Below are positions 52,931-61,596 of a DNA stretch of 64,000 bases, one piece after another. The translations under genes were made by a program, and so were the position numbers. Each line of letters starts with the position of its first letter. The stretch's first letter is position 1. The notes beneath the pieces are model-generated. The model did not search any database and was not told the origin of the DNA. It saw only the letters and a program-made list of their open reading frames with translations. Origin of the DNA: Clostridiaceae bacterium AM27-36LB (GTDB lineage: Bacteria; Bacillota; Clostridia; Lachnospirales; Lachnospiraceae); contig QUJQ01000002.1 of assembly GCA_003480725.1 (NCBI GenBank), forward strand, positions 62,001 to 126,000, given 5' to 3'.

Positions 52931-54211
52931 CTATAAGTTTGCGATCCCTGCATCTTTCAACTTCTGTAGAGACATGAGAATACCAAATTTGGCATGTTCC
53001 CAGGTAAGTCCACCCTGGAAATACACGGCATAGGGCGGTTTGATCGGTCCATCTGCAGACAGCTCAATAGAAGATCCCTGCACAAATGCACCTGCTGCCA
53101 TGATCACATCGCTGTCATAACCCGGCATTGCCCACGGCTCCGGCTCCACATAGCTGTCCACCGGTGCTGCTGCCTGGATTCCTTTACAGAATTCGATCAC
53201 ACCCTCTGGTTTTCCAAAAGTAATAGCCTGAATGATATCATGACGACTCTCAGTCCCATTAGGAAGTACAGAAAATCCCAGTTTTTCATACACATTAGCT
53301 GCAAAGATGGCACCTTTCAGTGCTCCTGCAGTCACGGTCGGAGCCAGGAAAAATCCCTGATAGAAGGACTGCATAACTCCAAGAGTTGCTCCTACCTCTT
53401 TTCCAAGACCCGGAGAAGTCAGGCGGTATGCACAGTTCTCCACATAAGCCTCTTTTCCTACGATATAGCCTCCTATGGGTGCCAGTCCGCCGCCTGGGTT
53501 CTTGATCAAGGATCCCACACAAAGATCTGCTCCCACATCTGTAGGCTCGATCCGCTCTACAAATTCACCATAACAGTTGTCCACCATACAGATCACATCC
53601 GGTTTGATGGATTTAACAAATGCAATCACCTCGCCAATCTCTGTCACAGACAGGGTCTTTCTGGTCTGGTAACCTTTGGACCGCTGAATATGCACCATCT
53701 TGGTCTTCTCATTGACAGCTGCACGGATACCCTCCAGATCAAAACTGCTGTCTGCTTTCAGATCCACCTGGCGATAGGTCACGCCATACTCTGCAAGGCT
53801 TCCATTGCTTGGACGGATTCCAATAACTTCCTCCAGCGTGTCATAAGGCTTTCCGGAAACAGCTAAAAGCTCATCTCCCGGGCGTAAGTTTGCTGCCAGT
53901 GCGATTGCCAGTGCATGAGTTCCACAGGTGATCTGCGGACGCACCAGTCCTGCCTCTGCATGGAAGGTATCTGCATATACGGATTCCAGTGTATCTCTTC
54001 CAAGATCGTTGTATCCATATCCGCTGGTAGCAGCAAAATGAATATCGCTGACACGGTTTTTCTGCATAGCATGCAGCACCTTCAGCTGATTGTACTCTGC
54101 GGTCTCATCGATCTCCGCAAAACGTTCCTTCAAATCCTCTGTTATTTTCTGTCCATAGGCATATACATCCTGATCAATGCCCATCTCCTGATACATTTCA
54201 CTTAAGTTCAT
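52931..54211 (-). CDS. YnbB-like PLP enzyme (methionine gamma-lyase/aluminium-resistance family)
   Basis: 426 residues. Fold type I PLP enzyme; the likely Schiff-base lysine is Lys237 in GSLIKNPGGG and the ring-binding Asp is Asp211 (MVDNCYGEF). The family is named after aluminium resistance or methionine gamma-lyase, but the true substrate is not settled. Its ATG overlaps the miaA stop by 4 bp. The mutS-mutL-miaA-ynbB order occurs across Clostridia. Confidence 0.9.
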   Translation of the reverse strand: MNLSEMYQEMGIDQDVYAYGQKITEDLKERFAEIDETAEYNQLKVLHAMQKNRVSDIHFAATSGYGYNDLGRDTLESVYADTFHAEAGLVRPQITCGTHALAIALAANLRPGDELLAVSGKPYDTLEEVIGIRPSNGSLAEYGVTYRQVDLKADSSFDLEGIRAAVNEKTKMVHIQRSKGYQTRKTLSVTEIGEVIAFVKSIKPDVICMVDNCYGEFVERIEPTDVGADLCVGSLIKNPGGGLAPIGGYIVGKEAYVENCAYRLTSPGLGKEVGATLGVMQSFYQGFFLAPTVTAGALKGAIFAANVYEKLGFSVLPNGTESRHDIIQAITFGKPEGVIEFCKGIQAAAPVDSYVEPEPWAMPGYDSDVIMAAGAFVQGSSIELSADGPIKPPYAVYFQGGLTWEHAKFGILMSLQKLKDAGIANL

Positions 54212-55152
54212 TTTATAATATCCTTTTCTCTTAATATTTCCAGCATAGTACCGAGGATCTTGTCCTCATCATATGCGTAGTCCTGCTTGTTTAACCAGAT
54301 CACATCTTCTTCCCGCTTAAACCAGGTGATCTGGCGCTTTGCAAAATGTCTGGTATCTCTCTTCAGGATCTCTACTGCTTCCGGCAATGTAGTGATTCCG
54401 TCCAGATAGTCCAGAATCTCTTTATATCCAAGCCCTTTCATGGATACCATATCCTGATGGCAGCCCATGCTTTTCAGCTTCTTTACTTCATCCACTAATC
54501 CCTGTTCCAGCATCTGATCGATCCGCTGCTCGATCCGCCGGTACAGATGCTCTCTTTCATCATTCAGCACAAAATAGGCAAAATGATAGGGCGACTGGCG
54601 CTCCTTCTGCTCTTCATTGTGCTCCGAGATCTTCTTCCCGGTCAGTCTGTAAAATTCCAGTGCACGGATGACCCGCTTCACATTGTTTTCATGAATGGCT
54701 TCTGCGGATTCTGGATCGACCTTGCGCAGTTCCTCATGAAGCCAGGTGCTTCCCTTTTCCTCTGCCAGTGCTTCCAGCTCTGCCCGATAGGGACTTGCTT
54801 CATTTTCCGTAAAATCAATATCCCGCACCACTGCCTGAATATAGAATCCGGTTCCGCCCACCAGAATAGGAATGTGTCCGCGGCTTCGAATCTCCTTCAT
54901 GGCAGCACGCGCCATCTCCTGAAAGCGCACCACATGAAATTCTTCAAAAGGCTCCAGCTCATCCACCAGATAATGACGGACTCCGTCCATCTCCTGTGGC
55001 ATAATCTTGGCCGAACCTATATCCATATGTTTGTAGACCTGCATAGAGTCCGCTGAAATGATCTCTCCACCCACTGCTTTGGCAAGGGCGATGGACAGAT
55101 GGGTCTTGCCCACTGCGGTCGGCCCGGTCAGTATGATCAATGGCTCCTTCAT
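54208..55152 (-). CDS. miaA: tRNA dimethylallyltransferase
   Basis: 314 residues. It adds the dimethylallyl group to A37 of tRNAs reading UNN codons. P-loop GPTAVGKT at 10-17, the DSMQVYK loop near 35-41 and the GGTGFYI motif are present. It begins 15 bp after mutL. Confidence 0.97.
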   Translation of the reverse strand: MKEPLIILTGPTAVGKTHLSIALAKAVGGEIISADSMQVYKHMDIGSAKIMPQEMDGVRHYLVDELEPFEEFHVVRFQEMARAAMKEIRSRGHIPILVGGTGFYIQAVVRDIDFTENEASPYRAELEALAEEKGSTWLHEELRKVDPESAEAIHENNVKRVIRALEFYRLTGKKISEHNEEQKERQSPYHFAYFVLNDEREHLYRRIEQRIDQMLEQGLVDEVKKLKSMGCHQDMVSMKGLGYKEILDYLDGITTLPEAVEILKRDTRHFAKRQITWFKREEDVIWLNKQDYAYDEDKILGTMLEILREKDIIK

Positions 55153-55167
55153 AAGCCTCTTTCCTTC

Positions 55168-57267
55168 CTATACGATTCTCTTAAATTTCTTCTCCAGCTC
55201 ATATTTACTCATGGAAATGATCGTCGGTCTTCCATGAGGACAATTGTAAGGATTTTCCAGCGACAAAAGCTCATCGATCAGTGCCTTCGCCTCCATGGAA
55301 GACATCTGATGATTACCCTTAACTGCTGCCTTGCAGGACATGGATGCCACCTTGTCAAGCAGCGTCTCTGAACTGGCTGTCCCCGTAATGTCTGACAGAC
55401 CATCCAGCAGATCCATCAGAATATCCTGCTTGGCAATTCCTGGCAGATTAGATGGAATTGCACGTACCGCATAGGCCCGATCACCAAACTCCTCGATCTC
55501 AAATCCCATGTCTGTAAAACAGTTCCGGTATTTCAGGAACAATTCCTCTTCCTGCATGCTTAAATTTAATATGATCGGCGGCGATAATAACTGAGACTGG
55601 AATGTCCGGTTCCTCAGATCTTTCATCAGTCTTTCATACAGCACTTTTTCATGGGCTGCATGCTGATCAATAATATAAAGCTTGTCTGCATACTGTACCA
55701 GCCAGTAAGTATCAAATAACTGCCCGATGATCACATGATGGATCGCTGCTTCTTTTGAGAGCAGCTTACCGTCGAAAAGCTCCATCTGCTCCGGTTTGTC
55801 CATCTGGGGAGCCAGTGGCTGTTGGGTCGGTTCCGGTGTAGTCTTGACCCCTTCTGTAGACGGTTCTGGTCTGGTCTGCCAAACTTCGGCTGCCTCTGTT
55901 TCCTGCCGGTGGCGTTCCTCCACCCTTTTGCGCATCTGTTCCATAAAGTAATCAAGACCTGAGTCTTTGGGCTTGGGCTGCTCTTTCGTCGGCGTCAGTT
56001 CCGGTGTCTTCCATAATTTTTCCAGCGGAACCCGTTCTGTCTGCGCTGCCCCTGCCGGTGCAGAAGCCTGCGGTATTTCTGCTGCCGGTCTGCTCTCCGG
56101 TCGTTTCCACTCCATGGGCTGCTCACTGACCACTGCCCGCTGTGGGATCGTTCTTGTGATGGGCGTAGATACCCGCTGTTCCGGCATACCAGATGTGCTC
56201 ATCTGCGATCTCGACTCTGATGTCTGCGTTGCTATGGGTTTTTGCGCCGGTGTATCCAGCGTCACTTCCGGGATCAGTTCTTTTCCGGACAGGGCATCCT
56301 TCACCGTCCGTTCCACCAGATCATAAACCAGGTTCTGATTGCTGAATCGGATCTCCATCTTGGTGGGATGCACATTCACATCCAGCAAGTTGCCATCAAT
56401 CTGAAATTCCAGACACACAAAAGGATACCTGTGCTGCATCATAAAGCTTTTGTAGCCGTCTTCTATACCCTTTGCAATGATCTTGCTCTTCACATATCTT
56501 CCATTTACAAAATAATTCTCATAATTCCGATTCCCACGGGAGATCTCCGGTTTTCCCAGAAATCCCGTAATATGCACAGGGCCTTCCTGCCGATCCACCT
56601 GAATCAGACGCATGGCCACATCTCTTCCATAGATATGATAGATCACATCCTTGAGGCTTCCATTTCCGGAAGTCTGGATCCGCATCTGTCCACCGATCAG
56701 TACTTTGAATGCCACCTCTGGATGAGACAATGCCAGATGGGTCATCAACTCATGGATCGCTGAACCTTCACTCATCTCACTTCGCAGAAATTTCTTTCTT
56801 GCCGGAGTGTTAAAGAACAGATTACGGATTATAAATGTGGTCCCGTCCGGCGCACCGATCTCTTCCAGTGTCTTCTGCACACCACCCTCAATACAGCAGC
56901 GATTTCCCAGCATGCTCTCTCTGGTCTTGGTAATCAGTTCCACCATAGCCACAGCCGAAATACTGGATAATGCCTCACCCCGGAATCCAAGGGAGGACAC
57001 TCCGTTCAGATCTTCCGCGCTTCGGATCTTACTGGTGGAATGACGCAGAAACGCCAGCGGAATATCGTCCTTTTCCATTCCACTTCCATTGTCTGTGATC
57101 CGGATAAATCCGATTCCGCCGTCTTTGATCTCCACGGTCACCTGTGTGGCTTTGGCATCAATAGCATTTTCCACCAGTTCTTTTACCACGGAAGCCGGGC
57201 GCTCCACCACCTCTCCGGCAGCGATCTTATCAATTGTCTGTTGGTCTAATACTGCAATCTTTCCCAT
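55168..57267 (-). CDS. mutL: DNA mismatch repair protein MutL
   Basis: 699 residues. The N-terminal GHKL ATPase has ENAIDAKA (33-40), DNGSGM and GFRGEAL motifs. A Pro/Gln/Glu-rich linker of about 140 residues leads to a C-terminal domain with the endonuclease motif DQHAAHEKVLYE near 533-544, as expected in bacteria without MutH. MutL nicks the new strand after MutS finds a mismatch. It begins 18 bp after mutS. Confidence 0.98.
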   Translation of the reverse strand: MGKIAVLDQQTIDKIAAGEVVERPASVVKELVENAIDAKATQVTVEIKDGGIGFIRITDNGSGMEKDDIPLAFLRHSTSKIRSAEDLNGVSSLGFRGEALSSISAVAMVELITKTRESMLGNRCCIEGGVQKTLEEIGAPDGTTFIIRNLFFNTPARKKFLRSEMSEGSAIHELMTHLALSHPEVAFKVLIGGQMRIQTSGNGSLKDVIYHIYGRDVAMRLIQVDRQEGPVHITGFLGKPEISRGNRNYENYFVNGRYVKSKIIAKGIEDGYKSFMMQHRYPFVCLEFQIDGNLLDVNVHPTKMEIRFSNQNLVYDLVERTVKDALSGKELIPEVTLDTPAQKPIATQTSESRSQMSTSGMPEQRVSTPITRTIPQRAVVSEQPMEWKRPESRPAAEIPQASAPAGAAQTERVPLEKLWKTPELTPTKEQPKPKDSGLDYFMEQMRKRVEERHRQETEAAEVWQTRPEPSTEGVKTTPEPTQQPLAPQMDKPEQMELFDGKLLSKEAAIHHVIIGQLFDTYWLVQYADKLYIIDQHAAHEKVLYERLMKDLRNRTFQSQLLSPPIILNLSMQEEELFLKYRNCFTDMGFEIEEFGDRAYAVRAIPSNLPGIAKQDILMDLLDGLSDITGTASSETLLDKVASMSCKAAVKGNHQMSSMEAKALIDELLSLENPYNCPHGRPTIISMSKYELEKKFKRIV

Positions 57268-57285
57268 TTTCTATTCTCTCTATGT

Positions 57286-59946
57286 TCAACTCTGCCAACG
57301 GTTCTTCAGCTTATTCTGAAGCCGATACAAGGTATTCATGGCATCCATCGGCGTCATATTGGAGATGTCCAGCTCCTGAAGTTCTTTCACCACATCATCA
57401 TCCTTCACCGCATCAAACAGGGAGATCTGCTCCAGATCCACCTCGTCGTATTTCTTCGGTTTGGCTTTCTGCTTTGCCTTTGCCTGGCTTTCCTCAGCGA
57501 TTGATTTCGCTTTGACGGAAATATCTGCCTGACTTAATTCTTCCACCAGTTCCTTTGCTCTGGCGATCACGCTGTCCGGCACACCAGCCAGCTTTGCCAC
57601 CTGGATTCCGTAGGATTTATCTGCTCCGCCTTTGACGATCTTTCTTAAAAATACGATGTCATCGCCTTTTTCCTTGACAGCGATACAGTAGTTGTTGACT
57701 CCTTCCATGGTGCCTTCCAGCTCGGTCAGTTCATGGTAATGGGTGGCAAATAAGGTCTTGGCTCCCAGCAGTTTTTTATCTGCAATATGCTCGATCACTG
57801 CCCATGCGATGGACAAGCCATCAAAGGTACTGGTACCCCTTCCGATTTCATCCAGGATCAGCAGACTGTTGGCGGTTGCATTTCTCAAAATATTGGAGAC
57901 CTCGTTCATCTCCACCATGAAGGTACTCTGTCCGCTGGCCAGGTCATCGGATGCACCCACACGGGTAAAGATCCGGTCTACTACCCCAATATCCGCGCTG
58001 TCTGCCGGAACGAAACTTCCCACCTGTGCCATGAGAACGATCAGTGCCGTCTGACGCATGTAGGTGGATTTACCTGCCATATTCGGTCCGGTGATAATGG
58101 AGATACGGTTGGACTGATTATCCAGATACGTGTCATTACTGATAAACATATGATTGGATATCATCTGCTCCACCACCGGATGTCTTCCGCCTTTAATATC
58201 GATCACACCTTTGGCATTGATCTTCGGACGCACATAATTATTTTTTTCTGCCACATAAGAAAGAGCAGTATATACATCCAGCTTTGCCACCGCCTTGGCG
58301 GTCTTCTGGATTCGAAGTACCTGGGACGCAATGTGATCCCGCACCTGACTGAACAATTCATACTCCAATGCGGTCAGCTTCTCCTCTGCTCCAAGAATCG
58401 TCTCTTCCAGTTCTTTCAGCTCCGGAGTAATATAGCGTTCTGCATTGGTCAGGGTCTGCTTGCGGATATAATCCTCCGGCACCAGATCCTTGTAGGAATT
58501 CGTCACTTCCAGATAATAACCGAAGACCTTGTTGAACTTGATCTTCATGTTTTTGATTCCGGTCCGCTCACGCTCTTTGGTCTCAATCTCGGCCAGCCAA
58601 GATTTTCCTTCTGTTTTGGCAGTCCGGTATCTATCCACATCCTCATTGTATCCATCCCGGATCATATTCCCTTCCCGGATGGAGATAGGCGGTTCCTCCT
58701 GAATGGACTTCTCCACCAGATCATATAGATCCGTCAATGTATCCAGCTCTTCACTGATCTCCTGCATCAGCGGACTTTTCAATTCGGATAATAATGTCTT
58801 GATGGGCGGCAGCATGCCAAGAGAAGTCTTAAATGCGATCAGATCTCTTGGATTCGCTGTCTGATAGCTGATCCGCCCGATCAGTCGTTCAAGATCATAG
58901 ATAGGATTCAGATACTCTCTCAATTCCTCTCTGGTGATCATCTGGGAATTCAATTCCTCAATAGCAGTCAGACGCTTCTCAATCTCTTCCTTATCGATCA
59001 GCGGCTGTTCAATATAACCACGCAGAGTTCTGGCTCCCATGGCCGTCTTCGTCTTATCAAGCACCCACAGAAGAGAACCACGCTTCTGCTTTTCTCTTAA
59101 GGTCTCCACCAGTTCCAGATTTCTCCGGCTGGAACTGTCAATGATCATGAAATTACCGGACACATAAGGCTGAAGCTTTGTCATATGTGCCAAAGATGTC
59201 TTCTGTGTATCTGTCAGATAACGGAGCAGCGCACCTGCTGCAATGACTCCGCAGCCAAAATCTGCCACGCCCAGTCCTTCCAGCGATCTCACATGAAAAT
59301 GCTCCCGAAGTGTATTTTTACACAGTTCATCATCAAAATACCAGTTTTCCAGCGGATACAGTACCAGATTCAGCCGTTCCTTCAGATCATCCAGTTCCAG
59401 TCCGCTCATAAGAAGTGCTTCATTGCAGACCACTTCCCGAGGCGTAAACTTATAGATCTCATCCATGAGCTTTCTGGCAGAATCAACCTCCGTTACAAAA
59501 TAATCACCGGTCGTCACATCCGCAAAGGAAATGCCGTACCGGTCACTGACATAGACAATGCTCATTACATAATTGTTCTTGGATTCATCCAGCGCCTGTG
59601 CGTTCAGGTTGGTTCCAGGTGTGACAATTCTGACAACTTCCCGCTTTACCAGCCCTTTCGCCAATGCCGGGTCTTCCACCTGTTCACAGATCGCCACTTT
59701 ATAGCCTTTTGACACCAGACGGCTCAAATATCCTTCTACCGCATGAAAGGGCACCCCACACATAGGGGCACGTTCCTCCATACCACAGCTTTTTCCGGTC
59801 AGCGTCAGTTCCAGTTCCTTGGATGCGATCTTCGCATCCTCAAAAAACATCTCATAAAAATCGCCCAGGCGATAAAATAAGATGCAGTCCTTGTATTCCT
59901 CTTTGGTCTTCAGATACTGCTGCATCATTGGTGTATATTCTGCCAC
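57286..59946 (-). CDS. mutS: DNA mismatch repair protein MutS
   Basis: 886 residues from a GTG with GAGGT six bases upstream. The N-terminal mismatch-binding motif GDFYEMF is near residue 28, followed by connector, lever and clamp domains and a C-terminal ATPase with Walker A GPNMAGKST near 618-626 and an EIGRGTSTFDG signature. It recognises mispairs and small loops. It heads a long leftward block, from a strong promoter with a structured leader of about 200 nt. Confidence 0.98.
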   Translation of the reverse strand: MAEYTPMMQQYLKTKEEYKDCILFYRLGDFYEMFFEDAKIASKELELTLTGKSCGMEERAPMCGVPFHAVEGYLSRLVSKGYKVAICEQVEDPALAKGLVKREVVRIVTPGTNLNAQALDESKNNYVMSIVYVSDRYGISFADVTTGDYFVTEVDSARKLMDEIYKFTPREVVCNEALLMSGLELDDLKERLNLVLYPLENWYFDDELCKNTLREHFHVRSLEGLGVADFGCGVIAAGALLRYLTDTQKTSLAHMTKLQPYVSGNFMIIDSSSRRNLELVETLREKQKRGSLLWVLDKTKTAMGARTLRGYIEQPLIDKEEIEKRLTAIEELNSQMITREELREYLNPIYDLERLIGRISYQTANPRDLIAFKTSLGMLPPIKTLLSELKSPLMQEISEELDTLTDLYDLVEKSIQEEPPISIREGNMIRDGYNEDVDRYRTAKTEGKSWLAEIETKERERTGIKNMKIKFNKVFGYYLEVTNSYKDLVPEDYIRKQTLTNAERYITPELKELEETILGAEEKLTALEYELFSQVRDHIASQVLRIQKTAKAVAKLDVYTALSYVAEKNNYVRPKINAKGVIDIKGGRHPVVEQMISNHMFISNDTYLDNQSNRISIITGPNMAGKSTYMRQTALIVLMAQVGSFVPADSADIGVVDRIFTRVGASDDLASGQSTFMVEMNEVSNILRNATANSLLILDEIGRGTSTFDGLSIAWAVIEHIADKKLLGAKTLFATHYHELTELEGTMEGVNNYCIAVKEKGDDIVFLRKIVKGGADKSYGIQVAKLAGVPDSVIARAKELVEELSQADISVKAKSIAEESQAKAKQKAKPKKYDEVDLEQISLFDAVKDDDVVKELQELDISNMTPMDAMNTLYRLQNKLKNRWQS

Positions 59947-59996
59947 TCAGTTACCTCGCTATCTATTCTATCTGATCTTTCACTCTATATTATCCC

Positions 59997-60140
59997 AGTG
60001 CGCACTCGAATGCGCACTTCACTTACGCGGTGCGCACTCGAGAAGTCTTCGACTTCTCTCGTTGTCGGGCTCACGCCCTATCAGTTTCTTGTGAGATGCG
60101 TCCGTCTGTAAACAGCCGGACGCATCTCCCTGTGAAACTG
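59997..60140 (-). other. Structured leader of mutS with repeated palindromes
   Basis: Four hairpins lie in tandem between the promoter and the start codon. 60082-60140 has a 7-bp outer stem (CAGTTTC/GAAACTG) and a perfect 12-bp inner stem (60093-60104 with 60117-60128). 60067-60078 is GGGC/GCCC. 60040-60058 has an 8-bp stem with a 3-nt loop. 59997-60018 has an 8-bp AGTGCGCA/TGCGCACT stem. The 12-mer GTGCGCACTCGA occurs twice (59998, 60030). There is no long T-tract, so it does not look like a simple terminator. Confidence 0.6.
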
Positions 60141-60162
60141 GCACTGCTTTGCGCTATCGCAC

Positions 60163-60191
60163 ATTATAACACACCTGGATATTCGGGTAAA
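60163..60191 (-). promoter_or_regulatory. mutS promoter
   Basis: Minus-strand -35 TTTACC (60186-60191), 17-bp spacer, consensus -10 TATAAT (60163-60168). Transcription would start near 60156, leaving a leader of about 210 nt. The -35 is only four bases from the T-tract of the upstream operon's terminator. Confidence 0.75.
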
Positions 60192-60195
60192 GCCG

Positions 60196-60230
60196 AAAAA
60201 CTGTCGGTGAAATCCATTTTCACCGACAGT
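60196..60230 (-). terminator. Rho-independent terminator of the ABC/RND export operon
   Basis: Perfect 13-bp stem (60200-60212 with 60218-60230), a 5-nt loop and a TTTTT tract on the minus strand. It starts seven bases after the adaptor stop. Confidence 0.93.
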
Positions 60231-60236
60231 CCTGCC

Positions 60237-61592
60237 TTATTTTATATGTGTTCCTTTCTTGATTCCGGTGTCATACGGATTAGTCACCACCTGGTCTCCT
60301 TCTTCCAGACCGTTGATCACCTCCGAGCGTCCACCGCTCTGTTCTCCAAGTTCCACTTCTTTGAGAACCGCCTTGCCGCCAGCTTTCACATAGACAGCAT
60401 CTCCATTGTCTCCCGGAACGATGGCTGAAGATGGAATCTGCAGCACCTCTTCTTTCCGAACCACAGAGAAGGTCAGATCTGCCTGATGACCGGCACCCAT
60501 TTTGTCGGAAAGACCATCTACATCCAAAATCACTTTAGATCTGTTTTCCTCAATACCAAGCACCGACAGCTCCTGCGTGGATACCGGCGAGAGAAAAGAT
60601 ACCGTTCCGGTAAGTTCACTTCCGTCTGCCAGTTTTGCGGTAGCAATATCGCCTTCCTTCAGCAGTGCCGCCTGTGTATCCAGCACATTTGCCTCCAGTG
60701 TCATCTGATCGGTGTTGTAGATCCGGTACAACGGCTGATTCTGAGTCACATAATCGCCGTTTTTCACAAGAATCTCCCATACCACACCATCTGTCGGAGC
60801 TGTTGGAGCTGTCTTATCCAGTTCTTCCTGTACCTGCTGCATCTGAAGATCAATCTGCTGGCCGGACGCACTGGTTCCAGTATTTACCGCTTTCACACTT
60901 CCGTCCAACAGACTTAACTGGGACTCATAAGAAGCGATCAGGCTCTCATAATATGACTTTGTGGATTCGGAGCGGTTGTTATCCGCTTCCACCAGTGCCT
61001 GCTCCGCTGCTGCTCTGGCACTTTCCAGAGAGCTTAACACGGACTGCTTGGCTGGATCCTTGGAACCGTCATACTCATCAAACGCTTTCCAGTATGCCAC
61101 ATTTGCCGTATCAAAATTCTCAGAAGCCACCCGGTAAAGCTGCTCCGCATGACCTTCCTCCCCGTAAAGCTGTCGATAGGTAAGCTGTGCCTGCTCCAAT
61201 TGGGATTCAAGCTGCTGACGACTTACACTCAACTGGGCTTTTGTGGAAGTACCTTCACTCTGTACACTGGTCTTCTGTGCCTTCAAAGACTCAATCTGGC
61301 GGTTCAGTTCATCCCTGGTCTGAGAGTCATCCAGTACGACGATCTTTGCACCCTGCTCTACAGTCTCGCCTTCTTTGGCTGCCACTTCTGACACAGTGCC
61401 TGACAGCGGTGCACATACATACTGGCTGTCCTTCGGAGTTACTGTTGCCGATACCGTAAAAGTATCCAGAAGGTCTGCCTTCTGGACTGTCTCCGTCTCC
61501 ACACGCACAGGCATCAGCAGCACCACAAGTCCTGCCACTGCCAGCACACCTAAGAGTACTGCTCCTGCAATGATCTTTACTCGTTTTTTCAT
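60237..61592 (-). CDS. RND/MacA-type membrane fusion adaptor protein
   Basis: 451 residues. An N-terminal transmembrane anchor (about 7-28) leads to a split lipoyl-like domain ('SGTVSEVAAKEGETVEQGAKI'), a long helical hairpin (about 95-225) and beta-barrel/membrane-proximal domains (260-440). In Gram-positives such proteins extend ABC permeases across the wall rather than reaching an outer membrane. It follows the FtsX-type permease by 4 bp. The exported substrate is unknown. Confidence 0.9.
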   Translation of the reverse strand: MKKRVKIIAGAVLLGVLAVAGLVVLLMPVRVETETVQKADLLDTFTVSATVTPKDSQYVCAPLSGTVSEVAAKEGETVEQGAKIVVLDDSQTRDELNRQIESLKAQKTSVQSEGTSTKAQLSVSRQQLESQLEQAQLTYRQLYGEEGHAEQLYRVASENFDTANVAYWKAFDEYDGSKDPAKQSVLSSLESARAAAEQALVEADNNRSESTKSYYESLIASYESQLSLLDGSVKAVNTGTSASGQQIDLQMQQVQEELDKTAPTAPTDGVVWEILVKNGDYVTQNQPLYRIYNTDQMTLEANVLDTQAALLKEGDIATAKLADGSELTGTVSFLSPVSTQELSVLGIEENRSKVILDVDGLSDKMGAGHQADLTFSVVRKEEVLQIPSSAIVPGDNGDAVYVKAGGKAVLKEVELGEQSGGRSEVINGLEEGDQVVTNPYDTGIKKGTHIK

Positions 61593-61596
61593 CTCT

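Noticed and set aside
57787..58728. 313-codon plus-strand frame opposite mutS
   Set aside because: Antisense shadow of mutS; composition (His, Cys, Ile) is typical of reverse-frame translation and no start signals exist.
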